The translations under genes were made by a program, and so were the position numbers. Shown here in pieces: positions 21,855 to 33,491 of a stretch of DNA of 64,000 bases. The first letter of the stretch is position 1. Each line of letters opens with the position of its first letter. The DNA is taken from NCBI RefSeq assembly GCF_019703515.2, contig NC_059347.1, positions 25,257,001 through 25,321,000 of the forward strand, given 5' to 3'. This DNA is from Myxocyprinus asiaticus (lineage: Eukaryota > Chordata > Actinopteri > Cypriniformes > Catostomidae). A model generated the notes under the pieces. That model was not told where the DNA came from and did no database searches. It was given only the letters and a program-made list of their open reading frames with translations.

Positions 21855-22560
21855 TCGTTGCGCCCCTCTCTGAAGAAAAACAATCGATCCCAACGTCATA
21901 AAAGTTCCTAGGAATGAACCTCGATAGTCAGAATATGGTAGCATCTCTTCCTCTCTAGAAAATCACCTGCATTCGTCAGTGCATGTCCTCTTTTGTTTCA
22001 ATAAAACCTAAGCGCAACTTACTTTCTCTATTAGGGCACCTACATTTTGCCATGCAAATTATTCCCCAGGGTCACACTTTCATCTCCAGACTTAAGGTGT
22101 TTAAATCTGTTCCAAACCTACAGGACCTCTTAATTTTCAATCAAGGCCGCCCGTCAGACATGCATCTCTGGGCTCGCCTTTTACATGATTGGAACGGTTT
22201 ATTTTTTTCTACTACAGATTTGAACTTCAAACTCATCCCACATTTATACAGACACAGCTCCCTCTATTGGCTTTGGTGGAATATTATAAAAACAAGTGTT
22301 TTTCAGAAACTTGGCCACCGAAATCCTTCTCTTGCCCCTTAGTCTAAATTAAACTAATCACTTTCTTAGCTACAACCAACAATTAGTCTAAATTATAAAT
22401 AAGGTTGCTTCTATTCCCTCTATCAATCGTTTAGTTCATCAACTCAGCTGAACTTCCACAATTAAAACCTCAATCTAAATGCTGCCTTAATTTCAGGTTT
22501 AAATAATAAGAACGCTGATGCCCTTTCCCCTTCAAATTCAGAATTTCATGCCACCTTTCA
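21855..22560 (+). pseudogene. Ngaro/DIRS-like RT thumb and RNase H remnant
   Basis: Starting near 21885 is a FLGMNLDSQNM block, the RT palm/thumb motif, followed by the open frame 21983-22342 with LLSLLGHLHFAMQIIPQG, SRPSDMHLWARLLHDWNGL-like text, a connection region seen in tyrosine-recombinase retroelements of the Ngaro type. After stops, GLNNKNADALS near 22500-22530 gives the last acidic residue of RNase H. It is a different family from DIRS A and B. The catalytic half of RT is absent, possibly removed when DIRS A arrived. Confidence 0.6.
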
Positions 22561-22730
22561 GTCATGTTGTGTTAGAATAGAATACTCTTCTCATACATGA
22601 CTACCGCCACAAATATATGAGGTCGGGGATGGATAAAATCCACACAAAGATCTTATAATTCTGCCTGGGCTTATTTCCCATCTTACCTGCTGGTTTTCTG
22701 TTCCCGCTCTTCCAATAAACCAGCCCAATA

Positions 22731-23783
22731 TACACTCACTGAGCACTTTATTATGATCACTTGTACACCTATTCATGGTGATGGGTTACAACAGCAGAAG
22801 ACCACATCGGTTTCCACTTCTGTCAGCCCAGAACAGAAAGCTGAGGCTGCAGTGGGCACAGGCTCACCAAAACTGGACAGTTGAAGACTGGAAAAATTTA
22901 GCCTGGTCTAATGAATCTTGATTTTTTATGAGGCACACAGATGGTAGGGTCATGATTTGGCTGCAACAGAATCCATGGACCCAACCTGCCTTGTCACAAC
23001 ATTCCAGGCTGGTAGCAGTAGTATAATGGTGTGGGGAATGTTTTCTTGGCACACTTTGGGCCTGTTAATACCAATCAATCATAGCTTGAATTCCACAGCC
23101 TATTTGAGTATTGTTGCTGACCATGTGCATCCCTTCATGGCCACTGTAACAAGGTTCTTAAGATGGGCAAGGAGGAGGCGGGAACCAGCTGAACAGTCAA
23201 TGTGAAACTTTAATAACAAACTAAACTCAAACAAAACGTAAACTGCAAAACAAACAAACACCTGCATGCACGCACACACAGCTTCGTGCATCTCTCTCTC
23301 TCTCCCGAACTGGCATCTCCGGCCCCCCCTTATCTCTCTCCTGCTGATTAGTCAACTCAGCATCAGGCGTGCGTCATCACGGCCCGGCCATGCATCCCTC
23401 CTTTTCACAGCCACAATTTGCCCATCTTCTAATGGCTACTTCAAGTATGATAATGCAGCATGTCACAAAGCAAAAGTCATCTCAAACTGGCTTCATGAAC
23501 ATGACAATTCACTTTTCTTTCATTGGCTTTCCTAGTCACCAGACCTGAAACCAATAAAACACCTTTGGGATGTAGTAGACCAGGATATTTGAAGCATGAA
23601 TGTGTAGTTGACAAATCTGTAGAAACTGTGTGATGCAGTCATGTCAACTTGGACCAGAGTCACAAAGGAATGTTTCCAAAATACTGTGGAATCCATGTCA
23701 CGAAGAAGTGAGGCTGTTTTGAGAGCAAAGAGAGGCCCTACCCAGTATTAGTATAGTATTCTTAATAAAGAGCTCAGTGAGTA
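22731..23783 (+). mobile_element. Tc1-like transposon, inserted in the Ngaro-like element
   Basis: Ends are TACACTCACTGAGCACTTTATTA and the inverted TACTCACTGAGCTCTTTATTA, each bordered by TA (22729-22730, 23784-23785), the Tc1/mariner target. The plus strand holds transposase fragments: a W-x-x-ENLAWSNES-like stretch near 22890-22920, a GGSSIMVWGMFSW-like block near 23000-23050, a DNAACHKAK block near 23450 and a SPDLKPIKHLWD block near 23535-23570. The N-terminal DNA-binding part is missing. Stops are frequent and a solo LTR splits the gene. Confidence 0.8.
23145..23409 (-). mobile_element. Solo LTR within the Tc1 copy, 5-bp TSD
   Basis: Flanked by perfect GCCAC repeats (23140-23144, 23410-23414). 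On the minus strand it starts TGTGAAAAGG and ends CCTTGTTACA, with ATTAAA near 23215 as polyadenylation signal. The end resembles the Gmr1-like LTRs. At 265 bp without internal sequence it is a solo LTR, and removing it restores the Tc1 sequence across the site. Confidence 0.85.
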
Positions 23784-23785
23784 TA

Positions 23786-24260
23786 TCTGCTTCATAGTAC
23801 ACAGTTTTAATTCTCGTAAATTGCAACCCAACCCCATCAAAGCCATCCTAGCAGGCATTAAATTCCATCTGCGACTGAAGGATTCTAACATTATTAGACT
23901 TCTCGGTCATCCATCCGACTGCTCCTGAATGGGCTAAAGAAAGAATCCCCCAAAAGCAAAGATAGACACTTTGCTCTCTCACTACTGTTATGCATAAAGT
24001 GTTAGGTTAAGGTCTGGTGTTTTAATGATCACACAAAAAGCCTTCTAGAATGTGTTTTCCTCATAGCTTTTATGGGTTTTTAAGATCTGGAGATTTCACA
24101 GGCAAACTCTTTCATTCAAACCTTCATTAGACCTCACCATTTCTGATGTTTCTGTTGATTACCAGCAATTCACAGTCTTCCTTAAGCATTAAAAATACTC
24201 ACTTGCACAACAAAGGTACATCAGTTGTCATAGCCCATACTAACACAGGTTTATTCCTAT
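23786..24260 (+). pseudogene. Ngaro/DIRS-like tyrosine recombinase remnant
   Basis: Continues the element cut by Tc1. Blocks read NSRKLQPNPIKAILAGIKFHLRL, SNIIRLLGHPS, then FYGFLRSGDFT near 24065-24105 and VSVDYQQFTVFLKH near 24140-24185, resembling the N-terminal and first catalytic part of Ngaro-type recombinases. Stops and frame changes are frequent and the C-terminal His-Arg-Tyr region is not found, so the gene is truncated. Confidence 0.55.
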
Positions 24261-24475
24261 TAACTCTCTGGCTTGTGTTTTTCTTTGTATACATAGTAAT
24301 TGCATTGTTAGGGGGTAAACTGATTTTGTTCAGTAGCAGCAGCATCTCTCTCTCTCTCGACTAACAGCAGCAGCATATTGACTGATGTCAAGCAGCAGCA
24401 GTTCTAGTTCGCAAAGACCAAACCTACTCCATGTCATTTTCATTGATAAAATCTTTTAGAAACTACTCAGAGTTG

Positions 24476-24510
24476 TCCTAACTGAAATGTCCTATTAAGT
24501 TCAGTTAGGA
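24476..24510. repeat. 11-bp perfect hairpin
   Basis: TCCTAACTGAA and TTCAGTTAGGA flank a 13-base loop. Part of it, CTATTAAGTTCAGTTA (24492-24507), is identical to 16219-16234 just outside DIRS A. Confidence 0.6.
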
Positions 24511-24619
24511 AACTCTACTTGGCACAGAAATGTGAAGCTTATAATTTTATAAAAGCACTTACATTAATTATTCTATTAAAACTCATGTATTATTTGAGCT
24601 GTAAATTTGTTTAAATTGA

Positions 24620-24860
24620 CATTTTTTGCAGTCATTTTAAGGGTTTTAGGGTTTGTTGACATTACATCATCATGGCAACGAAGTTGCAAATTTGGCTATA
24701 ACTTTATACAGAAAAGGTTAGTAAGTGATGTTATCACACTAAAATCAAATCGTATACAAGCATATTGTTTATGTCTTTTGTCTATATGTTTAAGTATTTT
24801 AACATTTGAAAATTGGCCCCAATTCACTTCCATTGTAAGTGCCTCACTGTAACCCAGATT
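24620..24860 (+). repeat. Dispersed repeat shared with 42295-42460
   Basis: The stretch starting TTTTAGGGTTTGTTGACATTAC and continuing GAAAAGGTTAGTAAGTGAT matches 42298-42460 in the same orientation with modest divergence. No coding potential. Termini were not resolved; it is probably a MITE or other short non-coding repeat. Confidence 0.6.
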
Positions 24861-25551
24861 TTTGCTTTTTTTAAAGAAAAATCCAAATGTATTTTTGTGG
24901 TAATCAATATTATGCCACAAATGCTGTTGACTGAGCTTAACTTGTATTGAACCCGGAATATTCCATTAAGGTCACTAAACTTATTTTCTGTCTCATGCTC
25001 TTTTTTGATAGCTTTTTAAGAGCCCTACTATTCATACTGTTCCGTATTTGTCAACTTAAGTGAAAATAAAACACAAAAAGGCACATCGAAAAGTGAAGGA
25101 GGTAAATGAATATTATGATTCTAAAAATGTTAGCAGAGTAAAAAACCATACTGGGCCTTTTACACAAGAGTGTGGTTTCTCAAGAAAATGACAGTATCAG
25201 CATTTTGTTCCAGCCCTGCACTCAGAGTGTGCTCACTGTGAAACGAACATTATTTTATCATCAAATCAGTCTGCTCTGACATTTGTTGCATTTTTAATGA
25301 AAACTCAGAAATGTGTCCACCACCAGCTTCTCCCTGCCTGCAACTCTTAATTCAGAATTTTCATGATCTAAAGACAAAAACGACTCTCAGCAGTATTAGC
25401 GATACAATTAATGTTACTCAACCCTTAATGTGTAACGCACAGAGCCCATTCACACTCCCATGGTCACCACTTCTGCAGGGTATTAATATCTTCTGATGTG
25501 TGAGCTCAAAAATGTATTTGAATACTTTTTGGTCTACACTCTTCATGCAGT

Positions 25552-25854
25552 TTAAAGGGATAGTTCATGATACACCAAAATTCTGTCATCATTTACTCTC
25601 ATTTTGTTCCAAACTTGTATGACTTTCTTTCTTTCATGGAAAACAAATGGAGATATTATAGACATATAGTCAGCATTCACTTTCATTATATGGAAATTAT
25701 ATATTTTATATATAAAAGTGGATGGTAAATGAGGCTCACATTCGGATTAACTTGTGTTTCACAGAATAAAGTAAGTAATGTGGGTTTTAAACAGCATGAG
25801 GGTGAGCAAATGATGACATAATTTTCATTTTTGAAAATGTAACTATCCCTTTAA
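25552..25854. mobile_element. TTAA-bounded MITE
   Basis: Begins TTAAAGGGATAGTT and ends AACTATCCCTTTAA, a terminal inverted repeat with TTAA at both borders. The interior holds the outward-facing GTATGACTTTCTTTC and GAGGGTGAGCAAATGATGA words typical of a fish-wide short palindromic element. TTAA targets are used by piggyBac and Kolobok transposases; which one mobilised this is not decided. A more decayed copy lies at 11262-11999 and another at 35480-35590. Confidence 0.75.
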
Positions 25855-26299
25855 TGTTCTTAAAAAAATACAAAATAAAACTCCTAGGATGATGAGCTGA
25901 TGGATCCTCTCCACCAACTGTATTTTCTTGTCCTTTCTGTATTCTTAGTGGGAGGGCCATCCATCTGCCTGCAGACCACACATAAATAAAAAGACTCAAA
26001 GACTGCAAAGACTTCTTCTAAATGAATAGGCACTAGAAACGGCAAGATTCGTTAACAGGAAGCTGAGAGATTATTGATTGCACAATTGATTTCCAACCAG
26101 AAAAGGAAGGATATACTGTATGGGACATAAATCAGATTTATGTGGTTTACTAGGACATTTTTTTAGGTAACAAACTGGTAATTACAAGGGTATTATGCTA
26201 TAAATGTGGTTTATGAGGACATTTCTAGTGTCCCCATAATTGAAATTGTTTAAAAAAACATACTAAATTATGTTTTATTGGAAATGTAAAAATGCAGAA

Positions 26300-26300
<1 letters not shown>

Positions 26301-26332
<32 letters not shown>

Positions 26333-26344
26333 TTTTTTTTTTTT
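26301..26344. repeat. Poly(T) tract
   Basis: About 43 bases, T except for one G. Confidence 0.9.
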
Positions 26345-26425
26345 GTGAGGGGCAGGGTTAGGGGATAGAATCTATAGTTTGTACAGTATAAAAATCCTTA
26401 TGTCTGTGGAGGCTGCACCAACATG

Positions 26426-26426
<1 letters not shown>

Positions 26427-26463
<37 letters not shown>
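26427..26463. repeat. (TG)n microsatellite
   Basis: About 18 uninterrupted TG units. Confidence 0.95.
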
Positions 26464-26464
<1 letters not shown>

Positions 26465-26766
26465 TATCTCTTGGAACATTGGAGGAATGCCCAAAAAATG
26501 CCTGTGATCTATGGTGCAATGTATGCTGCTGTAGCTTTATGGTAGCATATATTTTTTCAGCTAGTGGTAAAGCAAAGGTAGAATGATGTGTGTGTCCATG
26601 TACTATACAGTCAGTATTTAATATTTTAGCAGACTCTTAAAACCAAGTTATAGTTCACTCACTCCAGACACAGTTTCCTTGGACCAAACTGAGTTTATGT
26701 GCCTTGGGCAGTATGGTGATGACACTTTAGATGACACTTTATATAACTTTAAATATATAGTATATA

Positions 26767-27292
26767 CAGTATTGTGCAAAAGTTTTAGGCATTTGTGAAA
26801 AATGTTGCATACTGAGGATGTCTTCAAAAATAATGCTATAAATAGTTTTTATTTATCAATTAAATGAATACAAAGTCCAGTAAACATAATAAAAGCAAAA
26901 TCAATATTTGGTGTAACAACCTTTGCCTTCAAAACAGTACCAGTTCTCCTAGGAATACCTGGACACAGTTTTTCGTGGTTGTTGGCTGATAGGATGTTCC
27001 AAGCTTCTTGGAGAATTCTCCAAATTCTTTCATCTATTTAGTCTCAATTGCTTTCGTCTCTTCATGTAATCCCAGACTGACTCGATGTTTAGTGGTGGGC
27101 TCTAAGGGGGCCATGCCATCTGTTGCAGGGCTCCCAGTTCTTCTATTCTATTCTGTTTGCAAAAGGAATGTTTGGGAGTCTAAAGTTTATATTTCATATA
27201 CTGACACACTAAAGCTGAAGATATAAATAATCATATTAAGACAAATGTTTTTGTGAAACATCTTATGTGCCTAAGATTTTTGCACAGTACTG
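26767..27292 (-). mobile_element. Internally deleted Tc1-like transposon copy (minus)
   Basis: Ends CAGTATTGTGCAAAAGTTTT and inverted CAGTACTGTGCAAAAATCTT form the terminal repeat. On the minus strand only the end of the transposase gene remains, with the IESVWDYMKRR block near 27085-27050 and an AKGxxYTKY-like C-terminus near 26930. It shares its deletion structure with the plus-strand copy at 15450-15962. Confidence 0.7.
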
Positions 27293-27307
27293 TGTATACA
27301 CACACAT

Positions 27308-28127
27308 TGTTACAAGCGCACCGGGCTCTCCCTCACTGTCAGTCACCTGCTCTTACTCACCCGGGTTTTAATCATGCACACCTGCAGCTTATTATCACCT
27401 CGTTAAGACTTGCACTTAAACCTCACTCTCACACTCTGTCAGCATCTAGCCTTATTGTAAGGTTCCTTGGACTTCCCTCTCACCCAGCCGCAGTAGATAA
27501 CTGCTTCCCCGCTTACAACTTTGTCAGCGATCTGTTCTGGAGAACTAAGTTAATTTACTCTGAGTCTTCTATGATTACGGCATATCTATTCTCCTGTGTT
27601 TTACCTCACCTGTTTGTCAATGGATTGTTCTGGATCTACTCATCAAGTGACACTGAGATTACAGCATTTTCACTCACCTGGACTAATCTCACCTGTTTAT
27701 CTACGATCCATTCCTGACACGCAAGATAAGTGACTTTATGTATTCCAAGTTTACAGTATATCTACTTGCCTGTTGGAACTTACATGTTATACCACGAACC
27801 ACTCTGAACACTAAGGAAACATGACTTTGAGAACCTTAAATACTTTTGTGTTTCTGTGTAGTAACCTGCCCTTCTGTTTACGTACCTTACTCACCTGTGA
27901 TCTTATTTGATGCTGAATTTACCTGTTTGGACCAATGTTGATCTGGAAGTTACGACTCATGGATTAGTGCCTTCTGCCTTGGTTCTCAGTTTAATCAAAG
28001 ACTGTTTCCTAAGACTGTGTACCACACCTGAATACTTACCTTGCTTGCTTACCTGCATTTCCAGTGTCCTGTACAAAACTCCTGCATTTGGGTTCATCTC
28101 AAGCTTCTGTGTTAGCATATCATGACA
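27308..28127 (+). mobile_element. Probable solo LTR, about 820 bp
   Basis: Starts TGTTACAAGC and ends ATCATGACA, with CTCCTGCATTTGGGTTC just before the end, a tail common in fish LTRs. Flanks CACAT and CACAG differ by one base. The adjacent CA/TG repeat makes the duplication hard to judge. Short frames inside (27253-27717, 27907-28125) have no motif and are taken as non-coding. Confidence 0.5.
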
Positions 28128-28129
28128 CA

Positions 28130-28131
<2 letters not shown>

Positions 28132-28187
<56 letters not shown>
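28132..28187. repeat. (GT)n microsatellite
   Basis: About 28 GT units adjoining the LTR-like end. Confidence 0.95.
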
Positions 28188-28192
<5 letters not shown>

Positions 28193-28204
28193 TACACACA
28201 TAAT

Positions 28205-28306
28205 GCAATATCACATGAGCAAGATTCAGCCACAGGCTGAGTGCTGTAGGTAATCACAGCAGTGCTGATTTAGGGTCATATAGCACAATTGTCAGTGTGA
28301 TATTGC
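28205..28306. mobile_element. Short inverted-repeat element
   Basis: GCAATATCAC at 28205 and its inverse GTGATATTGC at 28297 bound a 102-bp unit. Its interior AATCACAGCAGTGCTGAT-TAGGG recurs at 29280-29305, so this is a dispersed short element. Confidence 0.45.
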
Positions 28307-28309
28307 TTG

Positions 28310-29350
28310 TATACAACAGTTCAATGAACGAGTAAATTTAAAAAAAAAAAAAAAAAAAGAGGAAAAACTGACAACGGTCAAAAAAACAAAACAAAACACA
28401 TTTGTGCATGTAACTACTTTCTTATGTGATGGATCAGAATCTGCCATTGCTGGTTCAAACCAAATGATGCATCCAAGCCTCTCAAAAATGTTGCTTTAAA
28501 ACTAATATCATGGCTTGGGCTGTTTCTAATAAGTTCTTGGAAAAACAAGGGTGGGTGTGTGAGAGAGCGATGGAGCATGTGTGATCAACTGCATCTGTAG
28601 CCACTCCCAAGCAGAGATGCTGCAGTGTGTTAGTCAGCTTTCTGAAGATAATGTCATTTGTCAAATGCATCCTGTTTTATCTGTGGAAAAATAGCCATCC
28701 AAGCAGGGGTATTCCTCCCTGTTTCACTTTAGCCTGTGCACAAGAGTCATTCACTATAGAAACCGCAATGTCTTCCGCTATTTTGATAAGTATGCTCTCT
28801 CCAATATGGAAACTCTGGTAAGCGCCTTGAGTTTGTGTAATTAATCAGTCTGTTTTGTCTATCAGCTGTGAGCTTTAATGCTGAAATTGTTAGTTTAAAG
28901 CTGTTTTTCCCATTTCAGAGAAATCATGGAGTGCCGATGAATTCAAAATACTGGTGATGCAGGTCACATCAGCTGACTCATTTACACACAAATGGTCTTT
29001 TGCTGCCACCTGCTGGCTAAAATCTGCAATGTCATAAAAATAAATGTAAAAAGACACATCTAGCTTTTTACACATCTGCACTGCTCTTACACTTTAGTTT
29101 AAACGCCACGAACACAAGTGGTGTGATACAAACAGTGAAGCGTCCAAGTGCTGATGTTCTGAGACATCAGTACTCATGGAATGTCTCTTGTCCAGTCAGA
29201 TTCTAGGACCGGAACTAACTTTTAAAAAAAATTTTTTTTATATATATATTTTAGTTCTGGTCCTCAAATCTGCGGCCGAATCACAGCAGTGCTGATGTAG
29301 GGCCATATCGCACTCTTGCTCGTGTGGTATTGCTTATATATATATATATA
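28310..29350. other. Intergenic with simple repeats
   Basis: Contains an A run at 28340-28358, an AT-rich hairpin near 29222-29252 and a partial copy of the 28205 element at 29275-29335. No gene recognised. Confidence 0.5.
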
Positions 29351-29358
29351 TATATATA

Positions 29359-30500
29359 CTGGCGGCCAAAAGTTTGGAATAATGTACATATTTTGCTGTT
29401 TCAGAAGGAAATTGGTACTTTAATTCACCAAAGTGGCATTCAACTTATCACAAAGTATAGTCAGGACATTACTGATGTAAAAAAACAGCACAATCACTAT
29501 TTGAAAAGTCATTTTGGATCAAATCTAGACAGGCCCCATTTCTAGCAGCCATCACTCCAACACCTTATCCTAATAATGCTATTAAATTGCTAATTTGGTA
29601 CTAGAAAATCACTTGCCATTATATCAAACACAGTTGAAAGCTATTTAGTTTGTTACATGAAGCTTAAAAATGGCAAAAAGGAAACAGCTTTCTCTAGAAG
29701 CTCATCAGTCATTCATTGTTTTGAGGAATGAAGGCTATACAATGCTTGAAACTGCCAAAAAGCTGAAGATTTCATACAAAGGTGTACACTACAGTCTTCA
29801 AAGGACAACTGGCTCTAACAAGGACAGAAAGAGATGTGGAAGGCCAGATATACAACTAAACAAGGGGATAAGTATATCAGAGTCTCTAGTTTGAGAAATA
29901 GATGCCTCCACATGTCCTCAGCTGAGAGCTTCATTGAATTCTACCCACTCAACACCAGTTTCATGTACAACAGTAAAGAGAAGACTCAGGGGTGCAGGCC
30001 AATTGGAAAGAATTGCAAAGAAAAAGCTACTTTTGGAACAGAAAAACAAACAAAAACATAGGTTAGAGTGGGCAAAGAAACACAGACATTGGACAACAGA
30101 TAATTGGAAAAGAGTGTTATGGATCTTAAACCCATTGAGAGTTTTGTGGGATCAGCTAGACTATAAGGTGCGTGAGAAGTGCCTGACAAGACAGCCAAAT
30201 CTATGACAAGTGCTACAGGAAGCATGGGGTGAAATGTCACCTGAGTATCTGGACAAACTGACAGCTAGAATGCCAAGGATCTGCAAAGCTGTCATTGCTG
30301 CACGTTGATGATTTTTTGATGATATTTTTTGATGTAGTTTAAGAAGTTCTGAACAGTTATTTCAAATTGCAATAGTAATTTTTCACGTTATTAATGTCCT
30401 GACTATTCATTGTGATCAGTTGAATGCCACTTTGGTGAATAAAAGTACCAATTTAATTCCATAAGGGCAAAATCTGTACATTATTCCAAACTTTTGGCCG

Positions 30501-30503
<3 letters not shown>
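29359..30503 (+). mobile_element. Tc1-like transposon with about 85-bp TIRs, deleted
   Basis: The left end GGCGGCCAAAAGTTTGGAAT and the inverse of the right end agree for roughly 85 bp with few mismatches (through CACCAAAGTGGCATTCAA). It is embedded between an AT repeat and a GT repeat. The transposase gene keeps both ends but lacks the middle. Confidence 0.85.
29670..30308 (+). pseudogene. Tc1-like transposase, internally deleted
   Basis: ATG at 29670 opens a 74-codon frame (MAKRKQLSLEAHQSFIVL..., YTMLETAKKLKISYKGVHYSL), the N-terminal helix-turn-helix that binds the terminal repeats. A TGA at 29892 and frameshifts follow. In another frame HRLEWAKKHRHWTTDNWKRVLW is present, then the sequence jumps to NPLRVLWDQLDYKVRE and a C-terminus LTARMPRICKAVIAAR. 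The jump removes the stretch that holds the DESKF and QDND motifs, so all but the last region of the DDE catalytic core is lost and the product cannot transpose. Confidence 0.8.

Positions 30504-30535
<32 letters not shown>
30503..30535. repeat. (GT)n microsatellite
   Basis: About 16 GT units touching the Tc1 right end. Confidence 0.9.
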
Positions 30536-30537
<2 letters not shown>

Positions 30538-32180
30538 TTGGACTGTCAATCGATTCCAATTCTTAATCTAATTAATTACATGGTGTGGCAATTTATGAAT
30601 CAAGTTCATAGCATATATAAATATTTGCTAAAAAAGCCCATCAAGAAGCAATCATTAATTAAATAATGATTTAATATTACAAATGGTTTTATTTAAATCA
30701 TTTGAAATAAAATATATCTATATTATATAATAACTAGATTGAAAAGTTTGTGAAAACTTTAGGTTGGCTTGAAAAAGCCTAGTCTGAAGGTTAATTGATA
30801 GAACACTTAGACATTGCTAACACTGCTAAGCATTGCTAACATTTTAACATTTAAAGTATTTTAACACTTAGCTAGACATTGTTAGCATGTTTTAGCATGT
30901 TGCTAGCATGTTCCTAGTATGTTTAAGCAATTATCTAGGTGTTGCTAGCATGTTTTTGCACTTAGTTTAGTGTTGCTAGCATGATTTAACATGTTGCTAG
31001 CATGTTTCATCACTTATCTAGGCATTGCTAGCATGTTTTAGCATGTTACTAGCATGTTGCTAGAATTTTTATTATCAAGCTAGGTGTTTCTAGCATGTTT
31101 TAGCACTTAGCTAGGTGTTGCTAGCATGTTTTAGCATGTCACTAGCATGATATGACTGTTGCTGCATGGTTGCTAGGGTGTTCCACCTGGTTGCTAGGGC
31201 GTGGCTAGGCACTTGGTAGAGTGTTACGGAAAGGCTGCCAGCCCAAGTCAAAAGAACCCACTTCCAGGTCTCCATGACAATGTGCTGCTGACATATGAGT
31301 GTTGGTATATAGTTGTTAGGGTGGTGCACCTGATTGCTAGGCATTTGCCAGGGTGGTAATAACAAGGCTCCTTTCTAGCCTGAGTCAAATAAGCCAACCC
31401 AGAAGTCTCTACGATGTTTTGGTGCAGAGATATTTGTTTTGCTACTTGGTTGCTAGGGTGACCTCATCTGGTTGCTAGGCATTTTCCAGGGTGATAATAA
31501 CAAGGCTCCTTGCTAGTGTGAGTCAAATGAGCCAACCCAGAAATCTCTATAATATTCTGGTGCAGAGATATGTGTTTTGCTACTCAGTTGCTAGGGTGAC
31601 TCATCTGGTTGTTAGGCAGTTACCAGGGTGATATTCAAAAGGCTCCTTGCTTACCTGATTCAAATGAGCCAACCCAGAAGTCTCTATGATGTTCTGGTGC
31701 AGAAATATGTGTTTTGCTACTTGGTTGCTAGGGTGAGCTCATTTGGTTGCTAGGCAGTTTCCAAGGTGATACTAACAAGGCTGCTTGCTGGCCTGAGTCA
31801 TACGAGCCAACAATGAAGTCTCTATGATATTCTAATCCGGAGATATCCATCTAAGCCAATTTTAATGGAAGTCAATGGGTTTTGGTTACTAGGGTGCACT
31901 AAATGGTTGCTAGGGTGCGGATAAGTATTTTCCAGCATGATATTTAAAGGCTCCTTGCTGGTCTGAGTCAAATAAGCCAAAGTTGAAGTCTCTATGATGT
32001 TGTGGTGCTGAGATATGTGTTTTGCTATACTGTTGCTAGGGTAAGTCCATCTGGTTGCAAGGCAGTTTCCAGGGGGATGCTAACAAGGCTGCTTGTTGGC
32101 CTGAGTGAAATTAGCCAAACCTAAAGTCTGTATGACATTCTGATCAGGAGATATCCATCTAAGCCATTTTGAATGGAAAT

Positions 32181-33314
32181 TAGTGCCCTACCGATATATC
32201 TCCATATGTTTAAAGAGCTGAACTGACAGTGGCTCTGCAGACATGGTTCAGAATTCAGCGGTGTCATCACGGTAAGTTGTTAACTAGTTTGTGAAATACA
32301 TACTGGAAACTTAATAAACAATGACCCCATCATTTTCCATTTTCAATATATCTAATATAACATTAACCTTGTCCCTGACAACCATGTCACTCATGTCTGT
32401 TTGCTGTTAGCTATAGTTTTTCAGTGCAATCAGTAATGTAGCAGATTGAAAGGTAAACATCAGAGCATCTTTTTGCAGCTTAGCAGACAACAGTGCTGTG
32501 GTGGATTGTGTCTGTTGAGTGTTGATTTCACGCTATGTTATTACCCAGTTGGTGAGACACAATGCTGGAAAGTAAAATAAACAACTTCCGTCTTTACTCT
32601 CCGTGACAACGAACTTATAGCTAACTAGCTAATCATGTAGCTACTTTCATTGTTGTCAGCTGAGTGGAAGCTAACGAGTAAACATGTATTCACCAAACTG
32701 TTTTGTTCAGGATTCACAGTTTGGTACCCCCTTCAACCGAACAATTCCAGTCATTGCATTTATAAAATGTAATATTTAAAAGTCTGGTTTTCCACCGTTG
32801 AAAGTTTTCCCTGAACTTGTATAGCAGAATACAGTGTAACACCGCTGCCGCTGTTTATCTCTTGACTTGGCAGTATAAATATAGTCATCATTTGACTGAT
32901 ACTAAACAGTAGTACTGATGTTTATTTAGCTATTTATTGTATTTGTATTTATTCTTTATTTAAATGGTCAGCAATTGACTTATACTAAACATTCAGTACT
33001 GATGTTTATTAAGCTGTTTATTGTATTTTTATTTATTCTTTATTTTCTCAGTGTTCATTTCAAGAATTTGTTGACAATGTATAATAATAATGTCAAATAT
33101 TCTTTGATAAAAATGTTTAAGAAAGCAGCCTTCTGAGTACCTTTGCATAGCCATATAGTTGAAAAATCGGCAAAAAATCCACATAGAAAAGGTCTGTTTT
33201 CATTCCAGCTCAAAAATTTCATATATCGGCCACCATATCGGTAATCGGTGAATTTTCCCTCTCTAAAATCCGTATCTGTATCGGTCTGAAAAATCCCATA
33301 TCGGTCGGGCTCTA
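32181..33314. mobile_element. hAT-type element A, 8-bp TSD
   Basis: Termini TAGTGCCCTACCGATA and inverted TAGAGCCCGACCGATA, flanked by perfect ATGGAAAT repeats (32173-32180, 33315-33322). An 8-bp duplication and short TIR are hAT hallmarks. The 1134-bp interior has no transposase frame, so it is non-autonomous. Confidence 0.85.
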
Positions 33315-33491
33315 ATGGAAATGCATGGGTTTTGTTGCTAGGGTGCCCTAAATGGTTGCTAGGGCATGGCTAAGTACTTTACATAGTCATATTTAAAGGC
33401 TACTTGCTATTCTGGGTCAAATGAACCAAACCTGAAGTCTCTATGACATTCTGGTCGGGAGATATCCATCTAAGCCATTTTGAATGGCAGT

